A stretch of 64,000 bases of DNA from DATFVA01 sp963711455 (GTDB lineage Bacteria > Bacteroidota > Ignavibacteria > Ignavibacteriales > Ignavibacteriaceae): NCBI GenBank assembly GCA_963711455.1, contig CAVQEH010000009.1, forward strand, positions 124,001-188,000, in the 5' to 3' direction. The notes under the pieces were generated by a model. That model saw nothing but the letters and a program-made list of their open reading frames with translations. It did not search any database and was not told the DNA's origin. Shown here one piece after another: positions 36,922 through 45,484 of this stretch. A program made the position numbers and the translations under genes. Position 1 is the stretch's first letter, and each line of letters opens with the position of its first letter.

Positions 36922-37568
36922 CTACGCAGGTATTTAGGCTTTCCTAAAATTTCTGAAAACACTATATATTCTTTTAAAGATGACGATGAGAATAAATTTT
37001 TACTTAAATCTCTCCAGGCTGAATTTTCTTCATCCTGTTTTTGAGCAAGTAATTGTTCAAATCTCTCGGCTTCTTTTTCTATAGTTTTATCAACTTTGAC
37101 AGTTCTTTTAAAAGGAGTTATTCTGTGCCAGCTTTGGTCCATCTGGTGATCAGATAAAGTTTCCTCGTGCCATTCTGCAGATTCACTGTGCCATTCTTTT
37201 TCCTCCGAATGCCATTCCTTATTTTCTTCATGCCATTGTTTATCTTCAGTATGCCATTCCTTATCTTCAACGTGCTCTTCAACAGGCACTTTCCTCATCT
37301 CAGCTTTTTCAACATCCTGTTCCATTTTCTGTTCATTTGTATAGGATGTCTCACCTTTAAATAATCCTTCAATCTCTTTTAGAATATCAGATGAATTCTG
37401 TTGCCCTTTCCTTTCATAACCGGCAGAAGAGTATGAATTTCTGTTATCAGGATTCGGAGAATTAGAAGGACGCGGCGGAGTTTTATCTTTATCCCTTTTC
37501 TTAAACAAAGAATTCAGGAAAGCAATGATTATTACAAGATAAATTAATATTTGAAAAAAATTATCCAT
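36918..37568 (-). CDS. membrane-anchored protein with Trp-His heptad repeats
   Basis: I do not recognise this 216-residue protein. Residues 4-22 form one membrane helix, followed by KKRDKDK and a Pro/Asn/Ser-rich linker (about 30-60). A helix at about 61-75 and an acidic stretch lead into a repeat from about 97 to 149 with the unit KEWHxEx. His lies at 99, 106, 113, 120, 127, 134, 141 and 148, exactly seven apart, and Trp precedes it at 105, 112, 119, 126, 133 and 147. The C-terminus is a charged helix plus a conserved-looking end (YIVFSEILGKPKYLRR). The start overlaps the FloA stop as TAATG and the stop overlaps the helicase start. The role is unknown; a scaffold or metal or haem binding at the membrane is possible. 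Confidence 0.75.
   Translation of the reverse strand: MDNFFQILIYLVIIIAFLNSLFKKRDKDKTPPRPSNSPNPDNRNSYSSAGYERKGQQNSSDILKEIEGLFKGETSYTNEQKMEQDVEKAEMRKVPVEEHVEDKEWHTEDKQWHEENKEWHSEEKEWHSESAEWHEETLSDHQMDQSWHRITPFKRTVKVDKTIEKEAERFEQLLAQKQDEENSAWRDLSKNLFSSSSLKEYIVFSEILGKPKYLRR
37125..37276 (-). repeat. 21-base tandem repeat coding for the Trp-His heptads
   Basis: On the plus strand TGCCATTC or TGCCATT recurs every 21 bases, about seven units including degenerate ends. Variation between units falls in the acidic positions, while the Trp-His codons are fixed. This is an in-gene repeat, not a CRISPR array. Confidence 0.8.
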
Positions 37569-38557
37569 TAACTGTCCTTATCCTTTTTTCTTTCCGGCTT
37601 AGCGATTGAACTTCTCATATCCGTATCCGACTGTATATTCTTCATTCCGTAATAATCCATTATACCAAGGTTCCCGGATCTGAATGCTTCCGCCATTGCT
37701 TTTGGAACTTCAGCTTCAGCTTCAACAACCCTTGCGCGCTGTTTGGCTACCTCTGCAATATTTTCCTGTTCACTTGCTACGGCAGCGGCTCTTCTTTCCT
37801 CTGCCTTTGCTCTTGCAATTTTGAGGTCAGCTTCTGCCTGGTCTGTCTGCAACTTTGCACCAATATTTTCACCAACATCCACATCAGCAATATCAATAGA
37901 AAGTATTTCAAATGCAGTACCGGAATCAAGTCCTTTTGCAAGTACGCTTTTAGATATTCTATCAGGATTTTCGAGCACGTGCTTGTGTGAATCACTTGAA
38001 CCTATTGTTGAGACAATTCCTTCGCCAACTCTTGCGAGGATCGTAGCTTCTCCGGCACCACCAACCAATCTCTCTATGTTTGCTCTTACTGTAATTCTTG
38101 CAATCGCTTTCAACTGTATTCCATCTTTTGCAACTGCGGCTACAACAGGAGTTTCAATAACTTTTGGTATTACTGACATTTTTACCGCTTCTAAGACATC
38201 TCTGCCTGCCAAATCGATTGCAGTTGCACGCTCAAATGTCAGACCTAAATTCGCTTTATCCGCTGAAACGAGCGCATTGATTACTTTTACTACATTTCCT
38301 CCTGCAAGATAATGCGCCTCAAGTTTATTTTGTTCAACCTTTATTCCTGCTTTTGTCGCTGTTATCATGCTTCTTACGATTACTACTGGCGGGACTTTTC
38401 TGAGCCTCATTCCTATTAAATCTTTAAATATTTTCAGCTTGACTCCTGAAAAATAAGCTGTTATAAATAACCCTATCGGTACAAAGTAGAGAAATACTAT
38501 TAAAAAGAGAATAATTGCTATTATTATTACAATTGATAATCCTGTTAATGCTTCCAT
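37568..38557 (-). CDS. floA: flotillin-like protein FloA
   Basis: The 329-residue protein matches the FloA (YqfA/UPF0365) family: an N-terminal hydrophobic hairpin (about 7-37), then FSGVKLKIFKDLIGMRLRKVPP, a PHB-like domain with GIQLKAIARITVRANIERLVGGAGE, and a long Ala/Glu coiled coil (QTDQAEADLKIARAKAEERRAAAVASEQ shown in part by ADLKIARAKAEERRAAA). FloA proteins assemble into membrane-organising foci. It is the first gene of the operon with the heptad-repeat protein and a helicase, overlapping the former by one base. Its upstream gap to clpC (38558-38961) must carry two divergent promoters. Confidence 0.94.
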   Translation of the reverse strand: MEALTGLSIVIIIAIILFLIVFLYFVPIGLFITAYFSGVKLKIFKDLIGMRLRKVPPVVIVRSMITATKAGIKVEQNKLEAHYLAGGNVVKVINALVSADKANLGLTFERATAIDLAGRDVLEAVKMSVIPKVIETPVVAAVAKDGIQLKAIARITVRANIERLVGGAGEATILARVGEGIVSTIGSSDSHKHVLENPDRISKSVLAKGLDSGTAFEILSIDIADVDVGENIGAKLQTDQAEADLKIARAKAEERRAAAVASEQENIAEVAKQRARVVEAEAEVPKAMAEAFRSGNLGIMDYYGMKNIQSDTDMRSSIAKPERKKDKDS

Positions 38558-38961
38558 TTAAATTTTCTCCCATTGAATATATAATTGTATTTTAATTTAC
38601 ATATATATTTGTTTTATTAGCAACAATTGAAAATAAATTTGACATTTATTCAAAAAAAATTGTAATACAATGAATATGCAAAGTTTTGACTCCTTAAATA
38701 TTACAAGGATTATTGATCGGACATACAAATGCAACTTATCTCACTTCTTATGGTATAATAATTGTTTATCTAATTATCTGAATGAATAAAAAAGATGTAA
38801 AATTTATATATTGTGTTAAAAACTTTAAATAATTGTTATTTATTAATGAGAGATTTTTTTTGAAATTATGCTATCTTGATTGCGGACGTATCAATTTATA
38901 TATTACCAGAAGTGGTTTAGCACAAGAGTTAAAAAAACCTCATTGAAAGTTAGGAAATATT
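38558..38961. other. intergenic region between floA and clpC
   Basis: This 404-base AT-rich region separates divergent floA and clpC. It has long A and T runs and no open frame of note. TATCTTGA at 38872-38879 is a possible -7-type element for clpC, but no well-spaced TTG partner exists, so I do not call a promoter. I see no riboswitch or RNA gene. Confidence 0.5.
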
Positions 38962-41472
38962 ATGGATGGAAATTTCTCAGATAGACTTCAGGATGTAATC
39001 AGGTTGAGCCGTGAGGAAGCTTTAAGGCTTGGTCATGATTATATCGGTACAGAACATTTATTATTAGGAATAATCAGGGAAGGACAGGGCGTTGCTGTCA
39101 GGATTCTCAGGAATCTCGATTGTGATCTGATGAAATTAAAGAAAGCAATTGAAGATACTGTGAGGACTTCCGGCGGCACACTAACAATTGGTAATATACC
39201 TCTTACCAAACAGGCTGAAAAAGTATTAAAGATTACTCAGATCGAATCAAAAATATATAAAGCTGATGTTATTGGAACTGAACATCTCCTTCTCTCACTT
39301 TTGAGAGATGAGGACAACATTGCAACCCAGATTCTTCACCAGTTTAATGTTACTTACGATTCTGCACGCGCGGAGTTAAACTCAATGTTAAGCAGTAAAA
39401 ATCCAAAGGATCCCACGGGAGCTATTCCTCCTGTTGATAAAAAAGTTGAACGTACAAAAACTCCTGTGCTTGATAATTTCGGAAGAGATCTTACAAAGCT
39501 GGCGTTGGAAGATAAACTCGATCCTGTTGTTGGCAGGGAAAAGGAAATAGAACGTGTTGCTCAGATTCTTAGCAGAAGAAAAAAGAATAATCCAGTGCTT
39601 ATTGGTGAACCCGGCGTTGGCAAGACTGCTATTGCTGAGGGGCTTGCATTAAGAATAATGCAAAAGAAAGTCCCGAGAACATTGCAGGACAAAAGAGTTG
39701 TTACTCTTGATCTTGCAGGATTAGTAGCCGGAACAAAATACCGTGGTCAGTTTGAAGAAAGAATGAAAGCTTTGATGAATGAGCTTGAGAAAGCAAAAGA
39801 CGTAATTCTTTTCATTGATGAGCTTCATACAATTGTTGGCGCCGGTGGTGCTTCGGGATCCCTCGATGCTTCTAATATGTTCAAACCCGCTCTTGCCCGT
39901 GGAGATATCCAGTGTATAGGAGCTACAACTCTTGATGAATACAGGAAATATATTGAAACCGACGGAGCTCTTGACCGAAGATTCCAGAAAGTAATGGTTG
40001 AACCGCCAAGCTACGATGAAACTCTTCAGATTCTTACTAACATCAAATTTAAATATGAAGAGCATCATCATGTTCGTTACCTTTCAGATGCAATTGATTC
40101 TGCTGTACGTTTAAGTGATCGTTACATTACTGACAGACATCTTCCTGATAAAGCAATTGATGTAATAGATGAAGCCGGTTCAAGAGTTCATATGGGTAAC
40201 TTTGAAGTTCCGCAGGATGTTCTTGATCTGGAAGAAAGCATAGAAAAGGTAAGAGTTGAAAAAGCAACTGTCGTTAAACGTCAGGATTATGAAGAAGCCG
40301 CAAGGTTAAGAGATAAAGAAAGAAATCTTCAGTCTGATCTTGAAATTGCCCGTAGGGAATGGGAAGCCAAAACTAAAGATATTGTGCATGATGTAACCGA
40401 AGAAGATATTGCTACTGTAGTTGCTATGATGACCGGAATTCCTGTTAACCGTGTTGCACAGACTGAATCTGAAAAGCTTCTTAATATGCAGGATTCATTA
40501 AAGAAACAAATTGTTGGTCAGGATGAAGCGGTTGGAAAGCTTACAAAAGCAATTCGCAGAACAAGAGCCGGTTTAAAAAATCCAAACAGACCAATCGGAA
40601 GCTTTATTTTCCTTGGTCCTACAGGTGTTGGGAAAACCGAGTTATGCAAAGCTCTTGCCCGGTATTTATTTGACAGTGAAAATGCTCTCATCAGAATTGA
40701 TATGAGCGAGTATATGGAAAAATTCTCACTGTCAAGATTAGTAGGTGCACCTCCGGGATACGTCGGATATGAAGAAGGTGGACAGCTTACCGAAAAAGTA
40801 CGCAGGAGACCATATTCAGTTGTTCTTTTTGATGAAATTGAAAAAGCTCATCCCGATATATTCAGCATTCTTCTCCAGGTACTTGATGATGGAGTGCTTA
40901 CAGATAGTCTCGGAAGAAGAGTTGATTTTAAGAATACAATAATTATTATGACGTCCAATATAGGCGCTCGTGATATTAAAAATATCGGTTCATTCGGATT
41001 CGGCGGTGAAAATGCTGCCGACAGGCATGCAAGTCTGAAGAATACAGTTGAGGAAGCAATGAGAAAATTGTTTAATCCCGAATTCTTAAATCGTGTGGAT
41101 GAAACAATTGTATTCAGAAATCTTGAACGTGAAGATATTCTCCAGATAATTGATATCGAGATGGAAGACCTTCTTAAGAACATTCACGATAATAAAATGG
41201 AACTGACTTTAGATCAGACTGCGAAAGAGTTCCTGGTCGATAAAGGATTTGATCAGAAATTCGGAGCAAGACCTTTAAGAAGAGCAATTCAGAAGTATGT
41301 TGAAGATCCTATTGCTGAAGAAATTCTCAGAGGAACGTTTAAAGATGGATCAAAAATAGTTTCAAAACATGTTGAGAATATGGAAGAGTTGATTTTTGTG
41401 AATGAAAATATAGATATCAACCTTTCTGATAAAGAGGAAGAACAACCCGGCAAAGGTGAAAACAAACCATAA
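38962..41472 (+). CDS. clpC: ATP-dependent Clp protease ATP-binding subunit ClpC
   Basis: An 836-residue Hsp100 unfoldase. The N-terminal double Clp_N repeat (about 1-145) opens FSDRLQDVIRLSREEALRLG. The first AAA+ domain has Walker A GEPGVGKT at 215-222 and FIDELHTIVGAG. A middle domain with the UVR-like helix (QDYEEAARLRDKER) follows. The second AAA+ domain has GPTGVGKT at about 552-559 and a C-terminal D2-small domain (FLVDKGFDQKFGARPLRRAIQ). The middle UVR motif marks ClpC rather than ClpB or ClpA. It unfolds proteins for ClpP and usually needs an adaptor. It has its own terminator. Regulation cannot be read from the upstream region. Confidence 0.96.
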   Translation: MDGNFSDRLQDVIRLSREEALRLGHDYIGTEHLLLGIIREGQGVAVRILRNLDCDLMKLKKAIEDTVRTSGGTLTIGNIPLTKQAEKVLKITQIESKIYKADVIGTEHLLLSLLRDEDNIATQILHQFNVTYDSARAELNSMLSSKNPKDPTGAIPPVDKKVERTKTPVLDNFGRDLTKLALEDKLDPVVGREKEIERVAQILSRRKKNNPVLIGEPGVGKTAIAEGLALRIMQKKVPRTLQDKRVVTLDLAGLVAGTKYRGQFEERMKALMNELEKAKDVILFIDELHTIVGAGGASGSLDASNMFKPALARGDIQCIGATTLDEYRKYIETDGALDRRFQKVMVEPPSYDETLQILTNIKFKYEEHHHVRYLSDAIDSAVRLSDRYITDRHLPDKAIDVIDEAGSRVHMGNFEVPQDVLDLEESIEKVRVEKATVVKRQDYEEAARLRDKERNLQSDLEIARREWEAKTKDIVHDVTEEDIATVVAMMTGIPVNRVAQTESEKLLNMQDSLKKQIVGQDEAVGKLTKAIRRTRAGLKNPNRPIGSFIFLGPTGVGKTELCKALARYLFDSENALIRIDMSEYMEKFSLSRLVGAPPGYVGYEEGGQLTEKVRRRPYSVVLFDEIEKAHPDIFSILLQVLDDGVLTDSLGRRVDFKNTIIIMTSNIGARDIKNIGSFGFGGENAADRHASLKNTVEEAMRKLFNPEFLNRVDETIVFRNLEREDILQIIDIEMEDLLKNIHDNKMELTLDQTAKEFLVDKGFDQKFGARPLRRAIQKYVEDPIAEEILRGTFKDGSKIVSKHVENMEELIFVNENIDINLSDKEEEQPGKGENKP

Positions 41473-41507
41473 TTTTGTGTGAACGATAACAGCACAAAGA
41501 CATTGTA

Positions 41508-41537
41508 GGCGTATTTCTTTTAATACGCCTTTTTTTT
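41508..41537 (+). terminator. intrinsic terminator after clpC
   Basis: GGCGTATT (41508-41515) pairs with AATACGCC (41522-41529) around TCTTTT, followed by a run of eight T. Confidence 0.92.
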
Positions 41538-41584
41538 ATTTAAATTTCTAAGGTTAAGCTGGAATAAATATAAAGGAGATGATG

Positions 41585-41863
41585 ATGAAGGTATTAACTG
41601 ATTCACAGATAAAAGAAAAGCTTTCCGGACTTAAAGGATGGGAATTTAAGAATAACCAGATCGGTAAAGAATTTGAGCTTAAAGATTTTAAGGAAGCTTT
41701 GGGTTTTGTAAATAAGATTGGTGAGAAAGCTGAGGAAATGGATCACCATCCTGATATATTTCTGCATAGCTGGAATAAAGTGAAAATAACAGTTTCAACT
41801 CACAGTGCCGGCGGGATAACGGAAAATGATTTTAAGTTAGCCGGAAAAATTGAAAACATCTGA
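41585..41863 (+). CDS. 4a-hydroxytetrahydrobiopterin dehydratase (pterin carbinolamine dehydratase)
   Basis: A small protein with the family signature EEMDHHPDIFLHSWNKVKI, holding the His-His-Pro active site and the W-N-x-V strand. Three ATGs in a row (41579, 41582, 41585) follow AAGGAG. Only the third has useful spacing (six bases), so I choose 41585 and 92 residues. The enzyme dehydrates 4a-hydroxytetrahydropterin after aromatic amino acid hydroxylation, and family members also serve in other pterin recycling. No hydroxylase gene is visible here. The following TPR gene begins three bases after the stop. Confidence 0.92.
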   Translation: MKVLTDSQIKEKLSGLKGWEFKNNQIGKEFELKDFKEALGFVNKIGEKAEEMDHHPDIFLHSWNKVKITVSTHSAGGITENDFKLAGKIENI

Positions 41864-41865
41864 GA

Positions 41866-42177
41866 ATGAATAATAGGCGCGAAGCATTACTTGATTTTTA
41901 TAAAAAGGATCCGAATGATCCTTTTGTTTTATATGGATTGGCTCTTGAGTACATGTCCGAAAATAATTTGCAGAAAGCAGAAGAATTTTTCAAAGAATTA
42001 TTAAGGATAAATCCCGGTTATGTTGCAGGTTATTTTCAGTATGCACAATTAATGGAGAAAGAATCTAAAATAAATGAAGCAAAAGAGCTTTATAAGAGGG
42101 GAATAGAAGAAGCAATAGAATCGGGAGATAAAAAAGCTGTAAAAGAAATGGAGGATTTTCTTGAAGAACTTAACTGA
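41866..42177 (+). CDS. small tetratricopeptide-repeat protein
   Basis: This 103-residue soluble protein consists of two or three TPR-like helix pairs: DPFVLYGLALEYMSENNLQKAEEFFKE then PGYVAGYFQYAQLMEKESKINEAKELYKRGI, quoted in part as FVLYGLALEYMSENNL and EAKELYKRGIEEA. It ends in a charged helix. Such proteins mediate protein contacts, and the partner here is unknown. It starts three bases after the pterin dehydratase stop, and its 3' end overlaps the pyrE start by 17 bases, so the three genes are translationally linked. Confidence 0.8.
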   Translation: MNNRREALLDFYKKDPNDPFVLYGLALEYMSENNLQKAEEFFKELLRINPGYVAGYFQYAQLMEKESKINEAKELYKRGIEEAIESGDKKAVKEMEDFLEELN

Positions 42178-42748
42178 GGATAATATTTTTGAAATATTTA
42201 AAAAAACAGGGGCTCTGTTGCAGGGACATTTTTTGCTTACATCCGGAAGGCATAGCGATAAATATTTTCAATGTGCAAAAGTTTTACAGTATCCGGAATA
42301 CACTGAACAGGTTTGCAGTATAATTGCAGAACATTTTAAAGATAATGAAATTGATACTGTAATTTCTCCTGCCATAGGAGGAATTATAGTAGGTCAGGAG
42401 GTTGCAAGGCAGCTTAATAAAAGATCAATATTTGCAGAAAGAGAAGATAAGAAACTTTCTCTCCGCCGCGGCTTTACAATTGAACGCGGTGAAAAAGTTT
42501 TGGTTTGTGAAGATGTTGTAACAACAGGCGGATCTGTTTTTGAAGTTATAGAAATAGTAAAACAACTTGGAGGTGAAGTTGTTGGTGTTGGTTACATTGT
42601 AGATCGCAGCAATGGTAAAGTCGATTTTGGTTATCCGAAAAAGAGTACATTGAAACTGGAAGTCATATCATATTTACCAGAAGAATGTCCTTTGTGTGAG
42701 GAGAATATTCCTCTCGTTAAACCGGGTTCACGGAAAGTTATAGTTTAG
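42161..42748 (+). CDS. pyrE: orotate phosphoribosyltransferase
   Basis: The 195-residue enzyme has FLLTSGRHSDKYFQCAK near the start, ISPAIGGIIVGQEVARQL, the flexible-loop RREDKK-like stretch AEREDKKLSLRRGF, and the PRPP motif VLVCEDVVTTGGS. It joins orotate to PRPP to make OMP in pyrimidine synthesis. The start is TTG at 42161, supported by GGAGG at 42150-42154. No ATG nearby keeps the N-terminal helix. It is the third gene of the dehydratase-TPR-pyrE group. A C-terminal CPLCEENIPL with two cysteines is slightly unusual and might bind a metal. Confidence 0.93.
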   Translation: MKNLTEDNIFEIFKKTGALLQGHFLLTSGRHSDKYFQCAKVLQYPEYTEQVCSIIAEHFKDNEIDTVISPAIGGIIVGQEVARQLNKRSIFAEREDKKLSLRRGFTIERGEKVLVCEDVVTTGGSVFEVIEIVKQLGGEVVGVGYIVDRSNGKVDFGYPKKSTLKLEVISYLPEECPLCEENIPLVKPGSRKVIV

Positions 42749-42795
42749 TTATTTTTACATTTAACTATAAAAAATTTAATTCAGGTGAGCTTTAA

Positions 42796-44067
42796 ATGAA
42801 AACCCTTCTTGTAATTTTATTCGCTTCAATTACAGTTTTTTCCCAGGTTAATTTCAATAAATATTTTGAAGATAAAACTCTTCGGGTAGATTACTTTCAT
42901 ACTGGCGACAGCCTGAACGATTCATATTCAATAGATGAACTTATAGAAGAGCCATACTGGGGAGGTTCGAAAACAAACTTAGTGGATACTTTTAATTATG
43001 GACATTATGAAGTAAAAGTGTTTGATCAGGAAGAAAATAAAATAATTTATTCAAGAACTTATGCAACTTTATTTGATGAATGGCAGACAACAGATGAGTC
43101 AAAGCATACGAAAAAAACTTTTAGTGAAACTGTAACCATGCCCTTCCCAAAAAATAAAATCAGGATTGAATTTAACAGCAGGGATAAAAGAAATATTCTT
43201 CATAAAAAATTCGAGTACTTGGTGGATCCCGATAATTATTTTATATCGCCTGAAAGACATCTTGAATATCCTTCTTTTGAAGTTGTGAACAACGGGGATC
43301 CTGCCGTTAAGGTTGATATTGTAATGCTGCCTGAAGGTTATACTAAAGATGAAATGGAAAAATTTAAAAAAGACTGCGGTAAGTTTGCAGATTTTCTATT
43401 TGAAGTTTCACCTTACAAAGAAAACAAAGAAAAATTTAATATCCGGGGTGTGGAAGCACCTTCTACTGAAGAAGGAACGGATATTCCGGCTGATAACATT
43501 TGGAAAAAGACTATTATGAATACACGCTTCTATACTTTTAATCTTGAGAGATATCTTATGACTGAAGATAATAAATCAGTTCGTGATCTTGCTGCCAATG
43601 CTCCTTATGATCAGATTTATATTCTTGTTAATTCCGATAAGTACGGCGGTGGAGCCATTTATAATTATTACTCGGTTTGTGTAGCAGATAATATTTTCAG
43701 TGAGTATGTATTCACACACGAATTTGGTCACGGCTTTGCTTTCCTTGCAGATGAATATTACACCTCTGATGTAGCGTACAATGATTTTTATCCTCTAAAT
43801 GTTGAACCGCTTGAGCCGAACATTACAACACTTGTTGATTTTGATTCCAAGTGGAAAGATATGCTCGATCCCGGCACTCCGGTTCCGACTCCGGATACAC
43901 CAGAATATAAGAACAAAGTAGGAGTTTTTGAAGGAGGGGGTTATGTTGCAAAGGGAGTTTACAGACCGATGGAAGACTGCAGTATGAAAACTGCTACTGT
44001 AAATAATTTTTGTCCGGTTTGCAGACGTGCAATTCAACGAATGATTGATTTTTACTCAAAGAATTAA
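42796..44067 (+). CDS. secreted M64-family metallopeptidase
   Basis: A 423-residue exported protein with a signal peptide (about 1-16, MKTLLVILFASITVFS). An N-terminal beta-rich domain (about 20-150) typical of peptidase M64 N-terminal regions is followed by the zinc peptidase domain. THEFGHGFAFLADEYY has HExxH at about 308-312 and the downstream acidic residues. MLPEGYTKDEM and the cysteine-rich end CSMKTATVNNFCPVCRRAIQRMI complete the family pattern. The founding member cleaves IgA, but most relatives are of unknown substrate, so general extracellular proteolysis is the safer reading. There is no T9SS tail, so it is probably periplasmic. Confidence 0.88.
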   Translation: MKTLLVILFASITVFSQVNFNKYFEDKTLRVDYFHTGDSLNDSYSIDELIEEPYWGGSKTNLVDTFNYGHYEVKVFDQEENKIIYSRTYATLFDEWQTTDESKHTKKTFSETVTMPFPKNKIRIEFNSRDKRNILHKKFEYLVDPDNYFISPERHLEYPSFEVVNNGDPAVKVDIVMLPEGYTKDEMEKFKKDCGKFADFLFEVSPYKENKEKFNIRGVEAPSTEEGTDIPADNIWKKTIMNTRFYTFNLERYLMTEDNKSVRDLAANAPYDQIYILVNSDKYGGGAIYNYYSVCVADNIFSEYVFTHEFGHGFAFLADEYYTSDVAYNDFYPLNVEPLEPNITTLVDFDSKWKDMLDPGTPVPTPDTPEYKNKVGVFEGGGYVAKGVYRPMEDCSMKTATVNNFCPVCRRAIQRMIDFYSKN

Positions 44068-44160
44068 ATGATAGTCGAATCAACGAATTTTCGAATTATT
44101 AATAGTTGGTTTATTTAATTTGTAAATTCGCAAATCAGAAAATTCACAAATTCTAAATAA

Positions 44161-45384
44161 ATGGATCAGAGAAAATTATATAAGACAGTTGAAGCAATAG
44201 CTTCTCAAAAATTTCCTTCTGAAGAGGGAATGCTGATTGAGGTTTTAAACCAGATAATTGCCAATGAAGAGATAAACGTAAACGGCGGCAGAATCTGGAA
44301 GCTTAAAGTTGATGAAGCGAGTTATGCTTTATTATACCAGACAGGTTCAATAGAACCTATTAATCCTGATTTCAGAATATTTATCCACGAGTATCCTATT
44401 TTTGATGTCATTGCAAAAGAAAGAACAATATTCGGGAATGAAACTAACGAAGTACTCAGGCAAAAAGGTATTTTCAAATATTCCGCGTCGGGTGTCGGCG
44501 AAAAAATTAAATTAAATGATCAACCTTATTACGAATACCTTCTTGCCTTAAACAGCGACAGTATTGATGAAGATTTTAAATTAACACTTAACATCATTGC
44601 TACAGCATTAACCTCAAGAATTAAACACAGAAGAATTTCATCTTCGGTTTATCATTTAAAAGCTGATCTTGATAAGGCAAGGGAACTTCAGAAAAGCATC
44701 CTGCCCGAGCATGAATATCACTTTTTTGATTATGAACTTTTTGGTGTAACTAACCCGGCTGAAATTGTTGGCGGAGATTTTTTTGATTACCTTGAAGTTG
44801 GTGATGAGAGGCTTGGAGTAACAGTAGGAGATGCTGCCAGTAAAGGTGTAAGTGCTTCGGCTGAAGCGATGTATATTTCGGGTGCCTTAAGAATGGCAAG
44901 TAATTTTGAACTCAAGATTGCCCCGATGATGAAAAGAATGAATCAGCTTGTTAATAAAATATTTGCCGATGATAAATTTGCTTCACTGTTTTACGGCGAA
45001 TTATCCCCCGATAAAAACGGGCTGTTCTTATATGCAAATGCAGGTCACAATCCGCCTTTCTTTCTGAAATCTGAAACCAATGAGATCAGGCAGCTTAATC
45101 CTACAGGACCGGTTCTTGGACCAACCCCGCACGGAAAGTACACCGTTGATAATATTAATTTCAACAGGAATGATATTCTTCTGATTTATTCTGATGGTGT
45201 AACAGAATCAACGGATGATAAATTTAATTTGTACGGAGAGAAACGGCTTCAGGAAATTCTTATAAAATTGAAAACTAAAACTCCTAAAGAAATTACTTAT
45301 TCTATACTGGAAGACATTATAAATTTTTCACGGGGTGGTCAATATTCCGATGATAAAACGCTGGTAGTTATCAAAAAAAAATAA
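44161..45384 (+). CDS. SpoIIE/PP2C-type serine phosphatase
   Basis: The 407-residue protein has an N-terminal region (about 1-150) like a GAF sensor, a short coiled linker (KADLDKARELQKSILPEH), then a PPM/SpoIIE phosphatase domain. Metal-binding motifs are GGDFFDY at 204-210, VGDAASKGVSAS at about 222-233, and SDGVTES and DDKTLVVI at the end. It should dephosphorylate a protein such as an anti-sigma antagonist, as in partner-switching pathways, but no STAS or RsbW-like gene is adjacent. No clear ribosome site precedes ATG 44161; the 94-base gap before it is AT-rich with AAATTC-type short repeats. Confidence 0.87.
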   Translation: MDQRKLYKTVEAIASQKFPSEEGMLIEVLNQIIANEEINVNGGRIWKLKVDEASYALLYQTGSIEPINPDFRIFIHEYPIFDVIAKERTIFGNETNEVLRQKGIFKYSASGVGEKIKLNDQPYYEYLLALNSDSIDEDFKLTLNIIATALTSRIKHRRISSSVYHLKADLDKARELQKSILPEHEYHFFDYELFGVTNPAEIVGGDFFDYLEVGDERLGVTVGDAASKGVSASAEAMYISGALRMASNFELKIAPMMKRMNQLVNKIFADDKFASLFYGELSPDKNGLFLYANAGHNPPFFLKSETNEIRQLNPTGPVLGPTPHGKYTVDNINFNRNDILLIYSDGVTESTDDKFNLYGEKRLQEILIKLKTKTPKEITYSILEDIINFSRGGQYSDDKTLVVIKKK

Positions 45385-45484
45385 CTGATATTAACAGCAC
45401 ATTCGCGATTTATTTAACACGGTTCAAAGTAATTTTCTTTTAAATTGATTTTTATTTTACTGAGACAAATTACCGAGGCTAACA

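Noticed and set aside
37125..37276. Regular 21-base repeat that could be mistaken for a CRISPR array
   Set aside because: There are no spacers; the repeat is in frame and encodes the Trp-His heptads. No cas gene is near.
44075..44160. AAATTCGCAAAT / AAATTCACAAATT short repeats before the SpoIIE phosphatase
   Set aside because: Too AT-rich and imperfect to separate from background; no stable stem or known operator.
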